Source: Nitrosospira sp. Nsp2 (GTDB lineage: Bacteria > Pseudomonadota > Gammaproteobacteria > Burkholderiales > Nitrosomonadaceae). From it: 64,000 nucleotides of DNA. The notes beneath the pieces were generated by a model, which ran no database searches, had not been told where the DNA came from, and saw only the letters and a program-made list of their open reading frames with translations. Position numbers and translations under genes: made by a program. Below are positions 27,925 through 36,352 of this stretch, in pieces (the first letter of the stretch is position 1; every line of letters starts with the position of its first letter). The stretch is from positions 62,001-126,000 of the forward strand of contig NZ_QAOU01000002.1 of NCBI RefSeq assembly GCF_003050965.1. The letters run 5' to 3'.

Positions 27925-28761
27925 GAAGCGCATGGACAGGTCCACTGCCTTGATGTCCTTGGTGAGGCTGCCGATCGAGATCCGGTCCACGCCGGTTTCC
28001 GCCACGGCGCGAACGTTGTCGAGCGTAATCCCCCCCGATGCCTCCAGCGCGGCGGCACGGTTGGTCACTCTGGCGTTCAATATCACCGCTTCGCACATTC
28101 CGTCGAGGTCGAAGTTGTCCAGCAGCACCAGTTTCGCTCCGGCGTCCAGGGCGGTGTGCAGGTCCTTGAGGGTTTCCACTTCGATCTGGACGAATACCCC
28201 GGGCGGCGCAATCTTTCTCGCCGCGCGCAGGGCGGGTGCGATGCCCCCCGCAGCAATGATGTGATTCTCCTTGATGAGTATGCCGTCGTATAAACCCAGC
28301 CGATGATTGGTGCCACCGCCGCATCTGACCGCGTACTTTTGCGCCAGCCGCAATCCCGGTAGTGTCTTGCGCGTATCGACGATGACCGCGCCGGTTTTCG
28401 CAACCGCGTCGACGTAAAGCCGGGTGCGGGTGGCAACCGCGGAGAGCAACTGCACGAAATTCAGGGCGGTGCGCTCTGCTGTAAGCAGCCCGCGCGCCGG
28501 TCCCGTGATCTCGCAAAGTTTCTGTCCGGCGCCGATGGTCTCGCCATCCTGCACGAACCAGCGCACCGCGGCTTGCGGCGCCAGTTGCGTAAAAGCCGCT
28601 TCGAACCATCCGGCGCCGCATAACACGGCCGTCTCGCGGCTTATCACCGTCGCGGCCGCGGCCTCATCAGCGGAAAGCAGGGCTGCCGTCAGGTCGCCGG
28701 TGCCGATGTCCTCTGCCAGGGCCTGGCTGACGTTTCTCTCGATTTCTGCGGTTAAATCCAT
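27910..28761 (-). CDS. nadC: Nicotinate-nucleotide pyrophosphorylase (quinolinate phosphoribosyltransferase)
   Basis: The 283-residue protein shows the family pattern: EDIGTGDLTAALL, AGWFEAAFTQL, ERTALNFVQLLSAVATRTR, DTRKTLPGLRLAQKYAVRCGGG (substrate-binding), HRLGLYDGILIKENHI, QIEVETLKDL, LVLLDNFDLDGM, LEASGGITLDNVRAVAETGVDRISIGSLT. It makes nicotinate mononucleotide from quinolinate and PRPP in de novo NAD synthesis. Its 3' end overlaps the DUF1810 gene tail to tail by 15 bases. No nadA or nadB is adjacent. Confidence 0.96.
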   Translation of the reverse strand: MDLTAEIERNVSQALAEDIGTGDLTAALLSADEAAAATVISRETAVLCGAGWFEAAFTQLAPQAAVRWFVQDGETIGAGQKLCEITGPARGLLTAERTALNFVQLLSAVATRTRLYVDAVAKTGAVIVDTRKTLPGLRLAQKYAVRCGGGTNHRLGLYDGILIKENHIIAAGGIAPALRAARKIAPPGVFVQIEVETLKDLHTALDAGAKLVLLDNFDLDGMCEAVILNARVTNRAAALEASGGITLDNVRAVAETGVDRISIGSLTKDIKAVDLSMRFSSTV

Positions 28762-28924
28762 GAAGATTCGAGTCTAAGAGGATGCTCGGGCGGACATTCT
28801 AATCGAATATGGCCTGTGCAAACCAGTGGCAACCAGCGGGGGCGCAGGGGCGTAGGGGGTAGGGGAGGGGCGTAGGGCGTAATAGGCCGGCCGGTTGCGG
28901 CATCATATTGAATCCCTTGCTGAC

Positions 28925-28954
28925 CTTGAAATTCCCGTCTCCGCCCCTAATATA
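28925..28954 (+). promoter_or_regulatory. Sigma-32-like heat-shock promoter of clpB
   Basis: CTTGAAA at 28925-28931 is followed after 12 bases by CCCCTAATAT at 28944-28953. This closely fits the known sigma-32 consensus (CTTGAAA, 11-16 bases, CCCCATnT). It ends about 33 bases before the clpB ATG, as expected for a heat-shock chaperone gene. Confidence 0.8.
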
Positions 28955-28986
28955 AAACCTATTCAAAACGAACCGGGGGCTTCCTT

Positions 28987-31584
28987 ATGCGTTTCGACAA
29001 GTTAACCACCAAATTCCAGCAGGCGCTGGGGGCGGCGCAGAGCATCGCGGTTGGCCTGGATAATCCCTATATCGAGCCCCAGCACTTGCTGCTTGCGCTC
29101 TTGCAGCAGGAAGATGGCGGTATTACCTCGCTGTTGCAGCGCGCGGGCGCCAATGTGCCTCCGCTGCGCGATGCGCTGAAGAAAAGTATCGAGCGTCTGC
29201 CCAAGGTGGAGGGGACAGGCGGAGAAATCACCGTTTCGCGGGAACTGGGCAATTTGCTCAATCTCGCCGACAAGGAAGCGCAGAAACGGGGCGATCAGTT
29301 CATCGCATCGGAGATGTTCCTGCTGGCAGCGATACAGGATAAAGGCGAAACCGGAAATCTGTTGAGGCAGCACGGCGCCAACCGCGCAGCGTTGGAGGAG
29401 GCGATCAGCGCGGTCCGCGGGGGCGAGAATGTACGAAGCGCGGAAGCTGAGGGCAGCCGCGAAGCGTTGAAGAAATATACCCTCGACCTGACCGAGCGGG
29501 CGCGCATGGGCAAGCTCGACCCCGTTATCGGGCGGGATGACGAGATCCGCCGCACCATCCAGGTGTTGCAGCGGCGCACCAAGAATAATCCCGTCCTGAT
29601 CGGCGAGCCAGGCGTAGGCAAGACCGCCATCGTGGAAGGCCTGGCGCAGCGGATCATTAATGGCGAAGTGCCCGAGACCCTGAAGGACAAGAAGGTGCTT
29701 TCCCTGGATATGGCGGCGTTGCTTGCAGGCGCCAAATACCGCGGCGAGTTCGAGGAACGCCTGAAATCGGTCTTGAAGGAGATCGCGCAGGCCGAAGGCG
29801 GCATTATTGTGTTTATCGACGAACTTCATACGATGGTGGGTGCCGGCAAAGCGGAAGGCGCGATCGATGCCGGGAATATGCTTAAACCCGCGCTCGCGCG
29901 CGGCGAACTGCACTGTGTGGGGGCGACCACGCTGGACGAGTACCGCAAGTACGTCGAGAAGGATGCGGCGCTGGAGAGGCGCTTCCAGAAGGTGCTGGTG
30001 GATGAGCCGTCCGTGGAAGCGACCATCGCCATACTGCGCGGCCTGCAGGAGAAATATGAAGTTCACCATGGGGTGGACATTACCGACCCGGCGATTGTCG
30101 CCGCCGCGGAACTGTCTCACCGTTACATCACTGACCGCTTTTTGCCTGACAAGGCGATCGACTTGATCGATGAAGCGGCGGCGCGAATACGCATGGAGAT
30201 CGACTCAAAGCCGGAAGCATTAGACAAGCTCGACCGTCGATTGATCCAGCTCAAGATCGAACGCGAGGCAATGAAGAAGGAGAAGGATGAAGCGTCGCAA
30301 AAGCGCCTGGCCCTCCTGGAAGAGGAAATAGCGAAACTTGAGCGTGAATACGCTGATCTCGAAGAGATCTGGAATGCGGAGAAAGCCCAGGTGCACGGCA
30401 CCCAGCACATCAAGGAAGAGATGGAGAAGATCAAGCTGGAAATGGAAGCCGCCAAGCGCCAGGGAGACTGGCAGAAGGTTTCAGAGCTGCAATATGGCCG
30501 TTTGCCGCAATTGGAAGCGCAGCTGCATTCACAACTCAGCGCAGAGAGCGAACAGCGCGAACAGGGCGCCGAACATAAGCCCAAGCTGTTGCGAACGCAG
30601 GTGGGCGCGGAAGAAATCGCCGAGGTGGTGTCGCGCGCGACCGGCATTCCTGTTTCCAAAATGATGCAGGGCGAACGCGAAAAGCTGCTGCATATGGAAG
30701 AGAAGCTGCACGAGCGCGTGGTCGGGCAGGATGAAGCCGTGCGCCTGGTGTCCGATGCCATCCGCCGCTCGCGCGCGGGTCTCGCCGATCCCAACCGTCC
30801 TTACGGCTCGTTCCTGTTCCTGGGTCCGACCGGGGTGGGCAAGACGGAGTTGTGCAAGGCCCTGGCCGGGTTCCTGTTCGATTCTGAAGACCATCTCATC
30901 CGCATCGACATGTCGGAATTCATGGAGAAACATTCGGTAGCCCGCCTGATCGGCGCGCCACCCGGTTATGTCGGATACGAGGAGGGCGGCTACCTGACCG
31001 AAGCGGTGCGTCGCAAACCGTATTCGGTGATCCTGCTGGATGAGGTGGAGAAGGCTCATCCCGACGTGTTCAATGTCCTGTTGCAGGTGCTGGATGACGG
31101 CCGCATGACCGATGGGCAGGGGCGCACGGTGGATTTCAAGAATACCGTGGTGGTCATGACTTCCAACCTGGGTTCGCAAATGATCCAGCAGATGGCGGGG
31201 GACGATTACCAGGTCATCAAGCTGGCGGTGATGGGCGAGGTTAAAACCTATTTCCGCCCCGAGTTCATCAATCGCATCGATGAGGTGGTTGTGTTCCACG
31301 CACTGGATGAGAAGAATATCCGCTCCATTGCGCGGATTCAGTTGCAATACCTCGAAGCGCGGCTGGCAAAGCTTGAGATGAAACTTGAGGTCACCGACGC
31401 GGCCCTGGATGAAATCGCCCGGGCGGGTTTTGACCCGGTGTTTGGCGCACGTCCGCTAAAGCGCGCGATCCAGTCGCAGATTGAGAATCCGCTGGCAAAG
31501 GAAATACTCGAAGGCCGCTTTGGCCCCAAGGAGACGATTACCGTGGACAGCAGGAATGGCGGGATGACGTTCGCTAAATCTTAA
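28987..31584 (+). CDS. clpB: ATP-dependent disaggregase ClpB
   Basis: The 865-residue protein has normal length and all domains. The N-domain begins [21 protein letters not shown]1 has Walker [14 protein letters not shown] and Walker [12 protein letters not shown] long coiled-coil middle domain (about 410-525, rich in E/K/Q) is the ClpB hallmark absent from ClpA. AAA2 has [13 protein letters not shown] and [15 protein letters not shown]. It works with DnaK to extract proteins from aggregates. Expression is probably heat-shock controlled through the sigma-32-like promoter. A diverged copy of the last 87 bases recurs at 40967-41049. Confidence 0.97.
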   Translation: MRFDKLTTKFQQALGAAQSIAVGLDNPYIEPQHLLLALLQQEDGGITSLLQRAGANVPPLRDALKKSIERLPKVEGTGGEITVSRELGNLLNLADKEAQKRGDQFIASEMFLLAAIQDKGETGNLLRQHGANRAALEEAISAVRGGENVRSAEAEGSREALKKYTLDLTERARMGKLDPVIGRDDEIRRTIQVLQRRTKNNPVLIGEPGVGKTAIVEGLAQRIINGEVPETLKDKKVLSLDMAALLAGAKYRGEFEERLKSVLKEIAQAEGGIIVFIDELHTMVGAGKAEGAIDAGNMLKPALARGELHCVGATTLDEYRKYVEKDAALERRFQKVLVDEPSVEATIAILRGLQEKYEVHHGVDITDPAIVAAAELSHRYITDRFLPDKAIDLIDEAAARIRMEIDSKPEALDKLDRRLIQLKIEREAMKKEKDEASQKRLALLEEEIAKLEREYADLEEIWNAEKAQVHGTQHIKEEMEKIKLEMEAAKRQGDWQKVSELQYGRLPQLEAQLHSQLSAESEQREQGAEHKPKLLRTQVGAEEIAEVVSRATGIPVSKMMQGEREKLLHMEEKLHERVVGQDEAVRLVSDAIRRSRAGLADPNRPYGSFLFLGPTGVGKTELCKALAGFLFDSEDHLIRIDMSEFMEKHSVARLIGAPPGYVGYEEGGYLTEAVRRKPYSVILLDEVEKAHPDVFNVLLQVLDDGRMTDGQGRTVDFKNTVVVMTSNLGSQMIQQMAGDDYQVIKLAVMGEVKTYFRPEFINRIDEVVVFHALDEKNIRSIARIQLQYLEARLAKLEMKLEVTDAALDEIARAGFDPVFGARPLKRAIQSQIENPLAKEILEGRFGPKETITVDSRNGGMTFAKS

Positions 31585-31641
31585 ATTGTGTGTTGCTTCG
31601 GGGTGGCGCGGCTAGTCCCTGGGCCGCGTCTCCCCACCGGC

Positions 31642-32865
31642 CTACCTCACGCTAAAGGCGTCCGCGCTAATCTTCTTTCGCCGCGCAATGAATCCGACCA
31701 GCGCCAAGCCTGCAAGAAAGAGCGCATAAACCTCCGGTTCTGGGACGATTCCGATTGCGATGACCTGTCCCATATTATTGATGCCAGCGGCTGAGGATAA
31801 AACCACTCCACCAGGCAGATCAACTAGCGAATTGAGGTCCATCATGCCTGCCCCGTTAGGGCCCGTGATGAATGCATGGGAAATCGGCCGCAGCTCGCAG
31901 GCGAAGCAAGTGGCCCCGATGGAGGACGTCCCCACCACCTGCCCGGCGTCGTTGATGCCGGAAGCATAGCTGTAATCATAATAGCTGCCAGGACCGCCCA
32001 AAGTGCCGAGGTCTCTCATGCTCTCTCCGGCGGGTCCGGTGATGAAAGCATGGCTAGGCTGGTCAGAAAAAACAGAACCGCCCGCGGAACCCACGACCTG
32101 CCCTGCGTCATTGATGCCAGAAGCGCTCGCATCACCACCCAAAGTGTCAAGCTCTCTCATGCCCATTCCGTTGGGGCCTGTCATGAAAGCATGGACGCTG
32201 AAGGCTCCCGTGTTTCCATAATAAAATCCCACCGCCTGCCCCGCATCGTTGATGCCACGAGCCTCGTTGTAAGAGCCCGCCACAATACCAAGATCCCTCA
32301 TACCCATCCCATTGGGGCTTGTGATAAAAGCATGTTGGTTATAACCACCTTGATCAGTCAGACTCATCGACGAACCGACCACCTGCCCCGTGTCGTTGAT
32401 GCCGAACGCATGGCTGGAAATACTACCACCCAAAGTGCCAAGGTCTCTCATGCCCATCCCATCGGGGCCGGTGATGAAAGCATGGTAGGCGCCTCCTGAA
32501 GCCATGCCTCCACCCAGGTAAGAATAACCCACGACCTGGCCGGCGTCGTTAATGCCAAAAGCATCGCTGCTAGTCCCACCTAAGGTGCCAAGGTCTCTCA
32601 TGCCGATCCCATCGGGGCCGGTGATGAAAGCATGGGTGCCTCCAGCCGTATCAGACGAACCCACCACCTGCCCGCCGTCATTGACGCCGATAGCATAGCT
32701 GGAAAGACCACCCAAGGTGCCAATATCAGTTACGGTCTTGCTGTTGAGGTCGACCAGGTATGAATGTCTTGCTTGTGCGGAGGCGCTGGTGGCGAAACCC
32801 AGACCAGCAGAAAATGCGGCAGCGAGGATAAAGCCACGGACTTTGAAGGCACGGATGATTTTCAT
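31642..32865 (-). CDS. HAF-repeat PEP-CTERM secreted protein
   Basis: The 407-residue protein has a signal peptide ending at about residue 31 (TSASAQ). Seven units follow: the first reads HSYLVDLNSKTVTDIGTLGG and six are of the HAFITGPDGMGMRDLGTLGG type, each with a GINDAGQVVG motif. The tail has DLNSLVDLPGGVV, GINNMGQVIA, then VPEPEVYALFLAGLALVGF and ARRKK. One inter-unit loop carries two extra cysteines (ATCFACELRP), unusual among the paralogues. The leader contains a TTTAAAGCACG element and a TTGACAGCTTGGCAG block shared with other HAF genes, then AGAAGGATTCATC before the ATG. Confidence 0.93.
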   Translation of the reverse strand: MKIIRAFKVRGFILAAAFSAGLGFATSASAQARHSYLVDLNSKTVTDIGTLGGLSSYAIGVNDGGQVVGSSDTAGGTHAFITGPDGIGMRDLGTLGGTSSDAFGINDAGQVVGYSYLGGGMASGGAYHAFITGPDGMGMRDLGTLGGSISSHAFGINDTGQVVGSSMSLTDQGGYNQHAFITSPNGMGMRDLGIVAGSYNEARGINDAGQAVGFYYGNTGAFSVHAFMTGPNGMGMRELDTLGGDASASGINDAGQVVGSAGGSVFSDQPSHAFITGPAGESMRDLGTLGGPGSYYDYSYASGINDAGQVVGTSSIGATCFACELRPISHAFITGPNGAGMMDLNSLVDLPGGVVLSSAAGINNMGQVIAIGIVPEPEVYALFLAGLALVGFIARRKKISADAFSVR

Positions 32866-32981
32866 GATGAATCCTTCTCAATTTTCTCGATGAAAGGACG
32901 GGACTGCCAAGCTGTCAAAAAGCAATGCAGCGGCTTAGCGTGCTTTAAAGCGCGAATCGTGTCTTTACCTCAACTACAGGC

Positions 32982-34142
32982 CTACCCCAGGCGAAAAGCT
33001 TCCCCACCCATCTTCTTTCGCCGCGCGACAAACCCGACAAGGGCTAGGCCTGCAAGAAAGAGCGCATAAACTTCCGGCTCAGGGATAACTCCAATCGCGA
33101 TGACCTGCCCGGCGTTATTGATGTCGTAGGCCGAGAATAGAATCGCCCCCTTAGGCAGATGAATCAGGGAATTGAGGTCTATCATGCCTGTGCCGTTGCT
33201 GCCGGTAATGAAAGCATGTTGTTGATAAGGGAGGCCGTTTTCCCTAGAAACATAACCCACCACCTGCCCGGCGTCGTTGATATCCAAAGCAGAGGAGACA
33301 TATGGGCCAGCACCCCCAAAACTACCAAGGTCTCTCATACCCATCCCGTCGGGGCCGGTGATGAAAGCATGGTGAGAGCCGTCAGCCGTGTAAGAATAAC
33401 CCACCACCTGCCCGGTCTCATTGATGCCCACAGCCTCACCAGTGCCAAGATCCCTCATACCCGTCCCATCAGGGCCGGTTATGAAAGCATGTTGAGCGAC
33501 TTCAGGTATGGTGGACTGACCCACCACCTGCCCGGTGTTGTTGATGCCAAAAGGCACACTGTAAGAAGTACCGCTCAAAGTGCCAAGGTCTCTCATGCCC
33601 ATCCCATCGGGGCCGGTGATGAAAGCATGTCGAGCGCCGTCAGCCGTGTAAGAAGTCCCCACCACCTGCCCGACGTCGTTGATGCCGTTAGCAATACTGC
33701 TGCCAGTACCGTCCAAAGTGCCAAGGTCCCTCATGCCCATCCCGTTGGGGCCGGTGATGAAAGCATGGGTGCGACCTCCAGCGGTGCTAGAAGCCCCCAC
33801 CACCTGCCCGGCATCGTTGATGCCAGTAGCAGCGACGTAATCACCGCCCAAAGTGCCAAGTTCTCTCATGCCAACCCCATCGGGGCCGGTGATGAAAGCA
33901 TGTCGAGTACCGTCGTCCGCGACAAATCCGCCCACCACCTGTCCGGCGTCATTGATGGCACTGGCCCCCCTGGAGTTGGGGGCGTCGCCCAGAGCACCAA
34001 ACTCGGTAGCCGTCTTGCTGTTGAGGTCGATGAGGTATGCATGTTGTACTTGTGCTAAGGCACTAGTGCCGAAGCCCACACCAGCAGAAAATACTGCTGC
34101 GAGGATAAAGCCACGGACTTTGAAGCCAGGTGTAATTTTCAT
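32982..34142 (-). CDS. HAF-repeat PEP-CTERM secreted protein
   Basis: The 386-residue paralogue has a signal peptide (MKITPGFKVRGFILAAVFSAG) ending near ALAQ. It has seven alternating HAF-type and GINDAGQVVG-type units and a PEP-CTERM tail (IPEPEVYALFLAGLALVGFVARRKK). Tail and signal peptide are nearly identical to the neighbouring copies while the internal units vary. Its upstream region is an inverted copy of the region upstream of the gene at 36353. It is exported and expected to be exosortase-processed; function is unknown. Confidence 0.93.
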   Translation of the reverse strand: MKITPGFKVRGFILAAVFSAGVGFGTSALAQVQHAYLIDLNSKTATEFGALGDAPNSRGASAINDAGQVVGGFVADDGTRHAFITGPDGVGMRELGTLGGDYVAATGINDAGQVVGASSTAGGRTHAFITGPNGMGMRDLGTLDGTGSSIANGINDVGQVVGTSYTADGARHAFITGPDGMGMRDLGTLSGTSYSVPFGINNTGQVVGQSTIPEVAQHAFITGPDGTGMRDLGTGEAVGINETGQVVGYSYTADGSHHAFITGPDGMGMRDLGSFGGAGPYVSSALDINDAGQVVGYVSRENGLPYQQHAFITGSNGTGMIDLNSLIHLPKGAILFSAYDINNAGQVIAIGVIPEPEVYALFLAGLALVGFVARRKKMGGEAFRLG

Positions 34143-34384
34143 GATGGTTCCTCTCCAGTTTTTTAAACAAAGATGGGGCTACCATGCTGTCGAAACCCAG
34201 TACTCCTACTTTAAAGATAGATAAAGGATTGGAATTAACTAGGTGGACGAAATCGAAAGGCCCCTGGAAGGCAACAGCAAAGGTCTTTAGGAAGTTTCTG
34301 AGGGAAAGGGCAATCTTCCTCGTTTAAGGCCCCAGTGGCCTTAAACGCGCTGCCCGTTTCTAGGCAAGGTTGTGGGAAGCAGGG
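34143..34384 (-). repeat. Left arm of a roughly 245-bp inverted repeat (HAF leader region)
   Basis: Read on the minus strand, this stretch matches 36107-36352 on the plus strand almost throughout. Shared segments include GCTTCCCACAACCTTGCC, GAGGAAGATTGCCC, GCTGTTGCCTTCCAGGGG, the ATCCTTTATCTATCTTTAAAG block (34199-34230) and TTTCGACAGC. The similarity continues into the signal-peptide codons of the genes at 34142 and 36353. The arms face outward, each serving as the leader of one HAF gene. Confidence 0.85.
34321..34347. other. Hairpin within the inverted-repeat arm
   Basis: CGTTTAAGGCC at 34321-34331 pairs perfectly with 34337-34347 around the loop CCAGT. The equivalent stem in the right arm (about 36144-36168) is degenerate. 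Confidence 0.65.
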
Positions 34385-34432
34385 GCATCCCGCTACCGCA
34401 TTCTGTAAGCTATTTGACCAGTACCCGGTTAC

Positions 34433-34638
34433 CCGGCTAAAAGCCTCCCCACTCATCTTCTTTCGCCGCGCGAAGAAACAAGGACCAGGCCGCAAGAAAG
34501 AGCGCAGAGATATCCGGCTTCGGGACGATTGGCGATGACTTGACTTGAGTTATTGACGCCGGGAGCTTGCTTGAGAACCAGTTCGCCGGGCAGATCACTA
34601 ACCGGATTGAGGCCCATCACGGCCTTGATAATTTTCAG
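34433..34638 (-). pseudogene. Internally deleted relic of a HAF/PEP-CTERM gene
   Basis: On the minus strand, CTGAAAATTATCAAGGCC at 34638 resembles the ATGAAAATCATC start of the HAF genes with the ATG changed to CTG. It is joined directly to a C-terminal block (MGLNPVSDLPGELVL, GVNNSSQVIAN) matching the family's DLNSLVDLPGG and GINNMGQVIA. The PEP-CTERM tail can be read only by changing frame (PEAG, then SALFL-like and ARRKKMSGEAF). The signal peptide and all seven units are gone. This is what recombination between repeats would leave behind. Confidence 0.75.
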
Positions 34639-34640
34639 TC

Positions 34641-34669
34641 TCTTATCTATCTTTAGAGCAAGATTATTG
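34641..34669 (+). promoter_or_regulatory. Conserved HAF leader block
   Basis: TCTTATCTATCTTTAGAGCAAGATTATTG lies 52-80 bases before the ATG at 34721. It matches the block before the genes at 34142 and 36353. A GAGGATTCATC ribosome region follows. It is probably a shared promoter or regulator site; no sigma-54 pattern is evident. Confidence 0.5.
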
Positions 34670-34720
34670 TTTTTTACGTATGGCTGTGCATACTTTTGTT
34701 GAAAAAAAAGAGGATTCATC

Positions 34721-35869
34721 ATGAAAAATGCCCACAACTTTAAAATCCCCAGCCTTATCCTCGCGGCAGCATTTTTTGTTGGTCTGGGTTTCGGCACCAG
34801 TGCCTCTGCCCGACTTTCATATCTCGTCGACCTCAACAGCAAGACGGTATCCTACCTTGGCACCTTGGGCGGTAGTTTCACTGAGGCGTACGGCGTCAAC
34901 GACGCAGGGCAGGTGGTGGGTTGGTCTTACTCGGCTGACGCTCAGCATGCTTTTATCACCGGTCCCGATGGCCTAGGCATGAGAGATCTTGGCACTTTGG
35001 GGGTCGGTGTTGTCAGCCACGCTTATGGCATCAACGACACTGGGCAGGCGGTGGGTTTTTCTTCCACGGCTTACGGTGAGCATGCTTTCATCACCGGCCC
35101 CGATGGGATGGGCATGAGGGACCTTGGGACTTTGGGCGGTACTTCCAGCTGGGCTTTCGGCGTCAACGACGCCGGGCAGGTCACAGGTTGGTCTGAGAGG
35201 GCCGGAGGCGCTAGACATGCTTTCATCACCGGCCCGGATGGGACGGGCATGAAAGACCTTGGCACTTTGGGCGGGGCTATCAGCATTGCTTCTGGCATCA
35301 ACGAAGCGGGGCAGGTGGTGGGTTATTCCGACACGGCTGGAGGCTCTCGCCATGCTTTCATCACCGGCCCCAACGGGACGGGCATGAAAGACCTTGGCAC
35401 TTTGGGTGGGACTATCAGCATTGCTTTTGACATCAACGATGCCGGGCAGGTCATAGGTTGGTCTAGCACGGCTGGAGACGCGAGCCATTATGCTTTCATC
35501 ACCGGCCCCGATGGAATGGGTATGAGAGATCTTGGCACTTTGGGCGGTGCTGGCACCGATAATTACAGCGAGGCTCTTGGCATCAACAGCGCCGGACAGG
35601 TGGTGGGTTATTCTTACACGGCCGGAGGTGATTCGCATGCTTTCATTACCGCCCCCGATGGCGCAGGCATGTCGGATCTTAATTCGGTGGTCCATCTGCC
35701 CCCGGGAGTGATTCTAGAGCGAGCCACCAGCATCAATAACGCGGGACAGGTCATCGCCTTCGCCATCCCGGAGCCGGAAATCTCTGCGCTTTTTCTTGCG
35801 GGCCTGGCACTGATCGGATTCACTGCGCGGCGTAAGAAGACGAGTGCGATGGCCTTGAACCTAGGGTAG
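34721..35869 (+). CDS. HAF-repeat PEP-CTERM secreted protein
   Basis: The 382-residue paralogue has a signal peptide (MKNAHNFKIPSLILAAAFF) ending near ASARLS. It has seven units with HAFITGPDG and GINDAGQVVG-type motifs, a DLNSVVHLPPGV block and the tail IPEPEISALFLAGLALIGF followed by ARRKK. It lies between the outward-facing inverted-repeat arms and next to the deleted relic. The DNA repeats (a GTGGGTT-containing unit of about 150 bases) are similar enough to allow unequal recombination within the gene. Confidence 0.93.
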   Translation: MKNAHNFKIPSLILAAAFFVGLGFGTSASARLSYLVDLNSKTVSYLGTLGGSFTEAYGVNDAGQVVGWSYSADAQHAFITGPDGLGMRDLGTLGVGVVSHAYGINDTGQAVGFSSTAYGEHAFITGPDGMGMRDLGTLGGTSSWAFGVNDAGQVTGWSERAGGARHAFITGPDGTGMKDLGTLGGAISIASGINEAGQVVGYSDTAGGSRHAFITGPNGTGMKDLGTLGGTISIAFDINDAGQVIGWSSTAGDASHYAFITGPDGMGMRDLGTLGGAGTDNYSEALGINSAGQVVGYSYTAGGDSHAFITAPDGAGMSDLNSVVHLPPGVILERATSINNAGQVIAFAIPEPEISALFLAGLALIGFTARRKKTSAMALNLG

Positions 35870-36106
35870 CCCGGTACTGGTCAAATACCTTCGGGTCAAA
35901 TAACTTCGAACACACTGTAGCGGCAACTGTTGTTTAGCCTCGCGTATCTGAGCAGGTTCGGTCAGGTCGGTCCGACGCTCCTTAGTCATCGCCACTTTTG
36001 GCAAAAATCGAGTGTTTTCGGTTTCGGTAGCGTCAAGGCCAGGCGCTGCAGGCTACTTTTCGTCAGCCTTGTCTGCCTTAAGCGCTAAATTCCCTTGGCG
36101 CAAATA
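35870..36106. other. Intergenic region, duplicated in diverged form after 37468
   Basis: No gene is seen. The stretch of about 200 bases after the stop resembles 37490-37680 after the next HAF gene (shared words include TTTGGCAAAA, TTTCGGT and CAGCGCTAAAT). This points to duplication of whole gene-plus-spacer units. Confidence 0.55.
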
Positions 36107-36352
36107 CCCTGCTTCCCACAACCTTGCCGAGAACCAGGCGGCGCGTTTAAAGCCGCCGGAGCGTTAAATGAGGAAGATTGCCCTTTCCCTCAGGAACCCG
36201 CTAAATGCCTTTGCTGTTGCCTTCCAGGGGCATCTCGATTTCGTCCACCTTGTTAATGCCAATCCTTTATCTATCTTTAAAGCAAGAGTATTGCGTTTCG
36301 ACAGCCTGGCAGTTCTATCCTGTTGTTGAAGAAAGACTGAAGAGGATTCATC
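36107..36352 (+). repeat. Right arm of the roughly 245-bp inverted repeat (HAF leader region)
   Basis: This is the reverse-complement partner of 34143-34384. It contains the AATCCTTTATCTATCTTTAAAG block at 36261-36282 and TTTCGACAGCCTGGCAG at 36296-36312, then AGAGGATTCATC before the ATG at 36353. The two arms enclose about 1.7 kb holding the relic and one complete HAF gene. Confidence 0.85.
36259..36312 (+). promoter_or_regulatory. Conserved HAF leader block
   Basis: The same block occurs before the gene at 34142 (minus strand, about 34184-34232) and, less well kept, at 34641 and before the gene at 32865. It is a palindromic CTTTAAAG core followed by a GACAGC-TGGCAG element some 15 bases further on. 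Its constant distance from the ATG (about 45-90 bases) suggests a promoter or activator site. Confidence 0.55.

Noticed and set aside
36290-36330. Sigma-54 promoter before the HAF genes
   Set aside because: A TGGCAG word is present but the GC element at the required distance is missing in all leaders.
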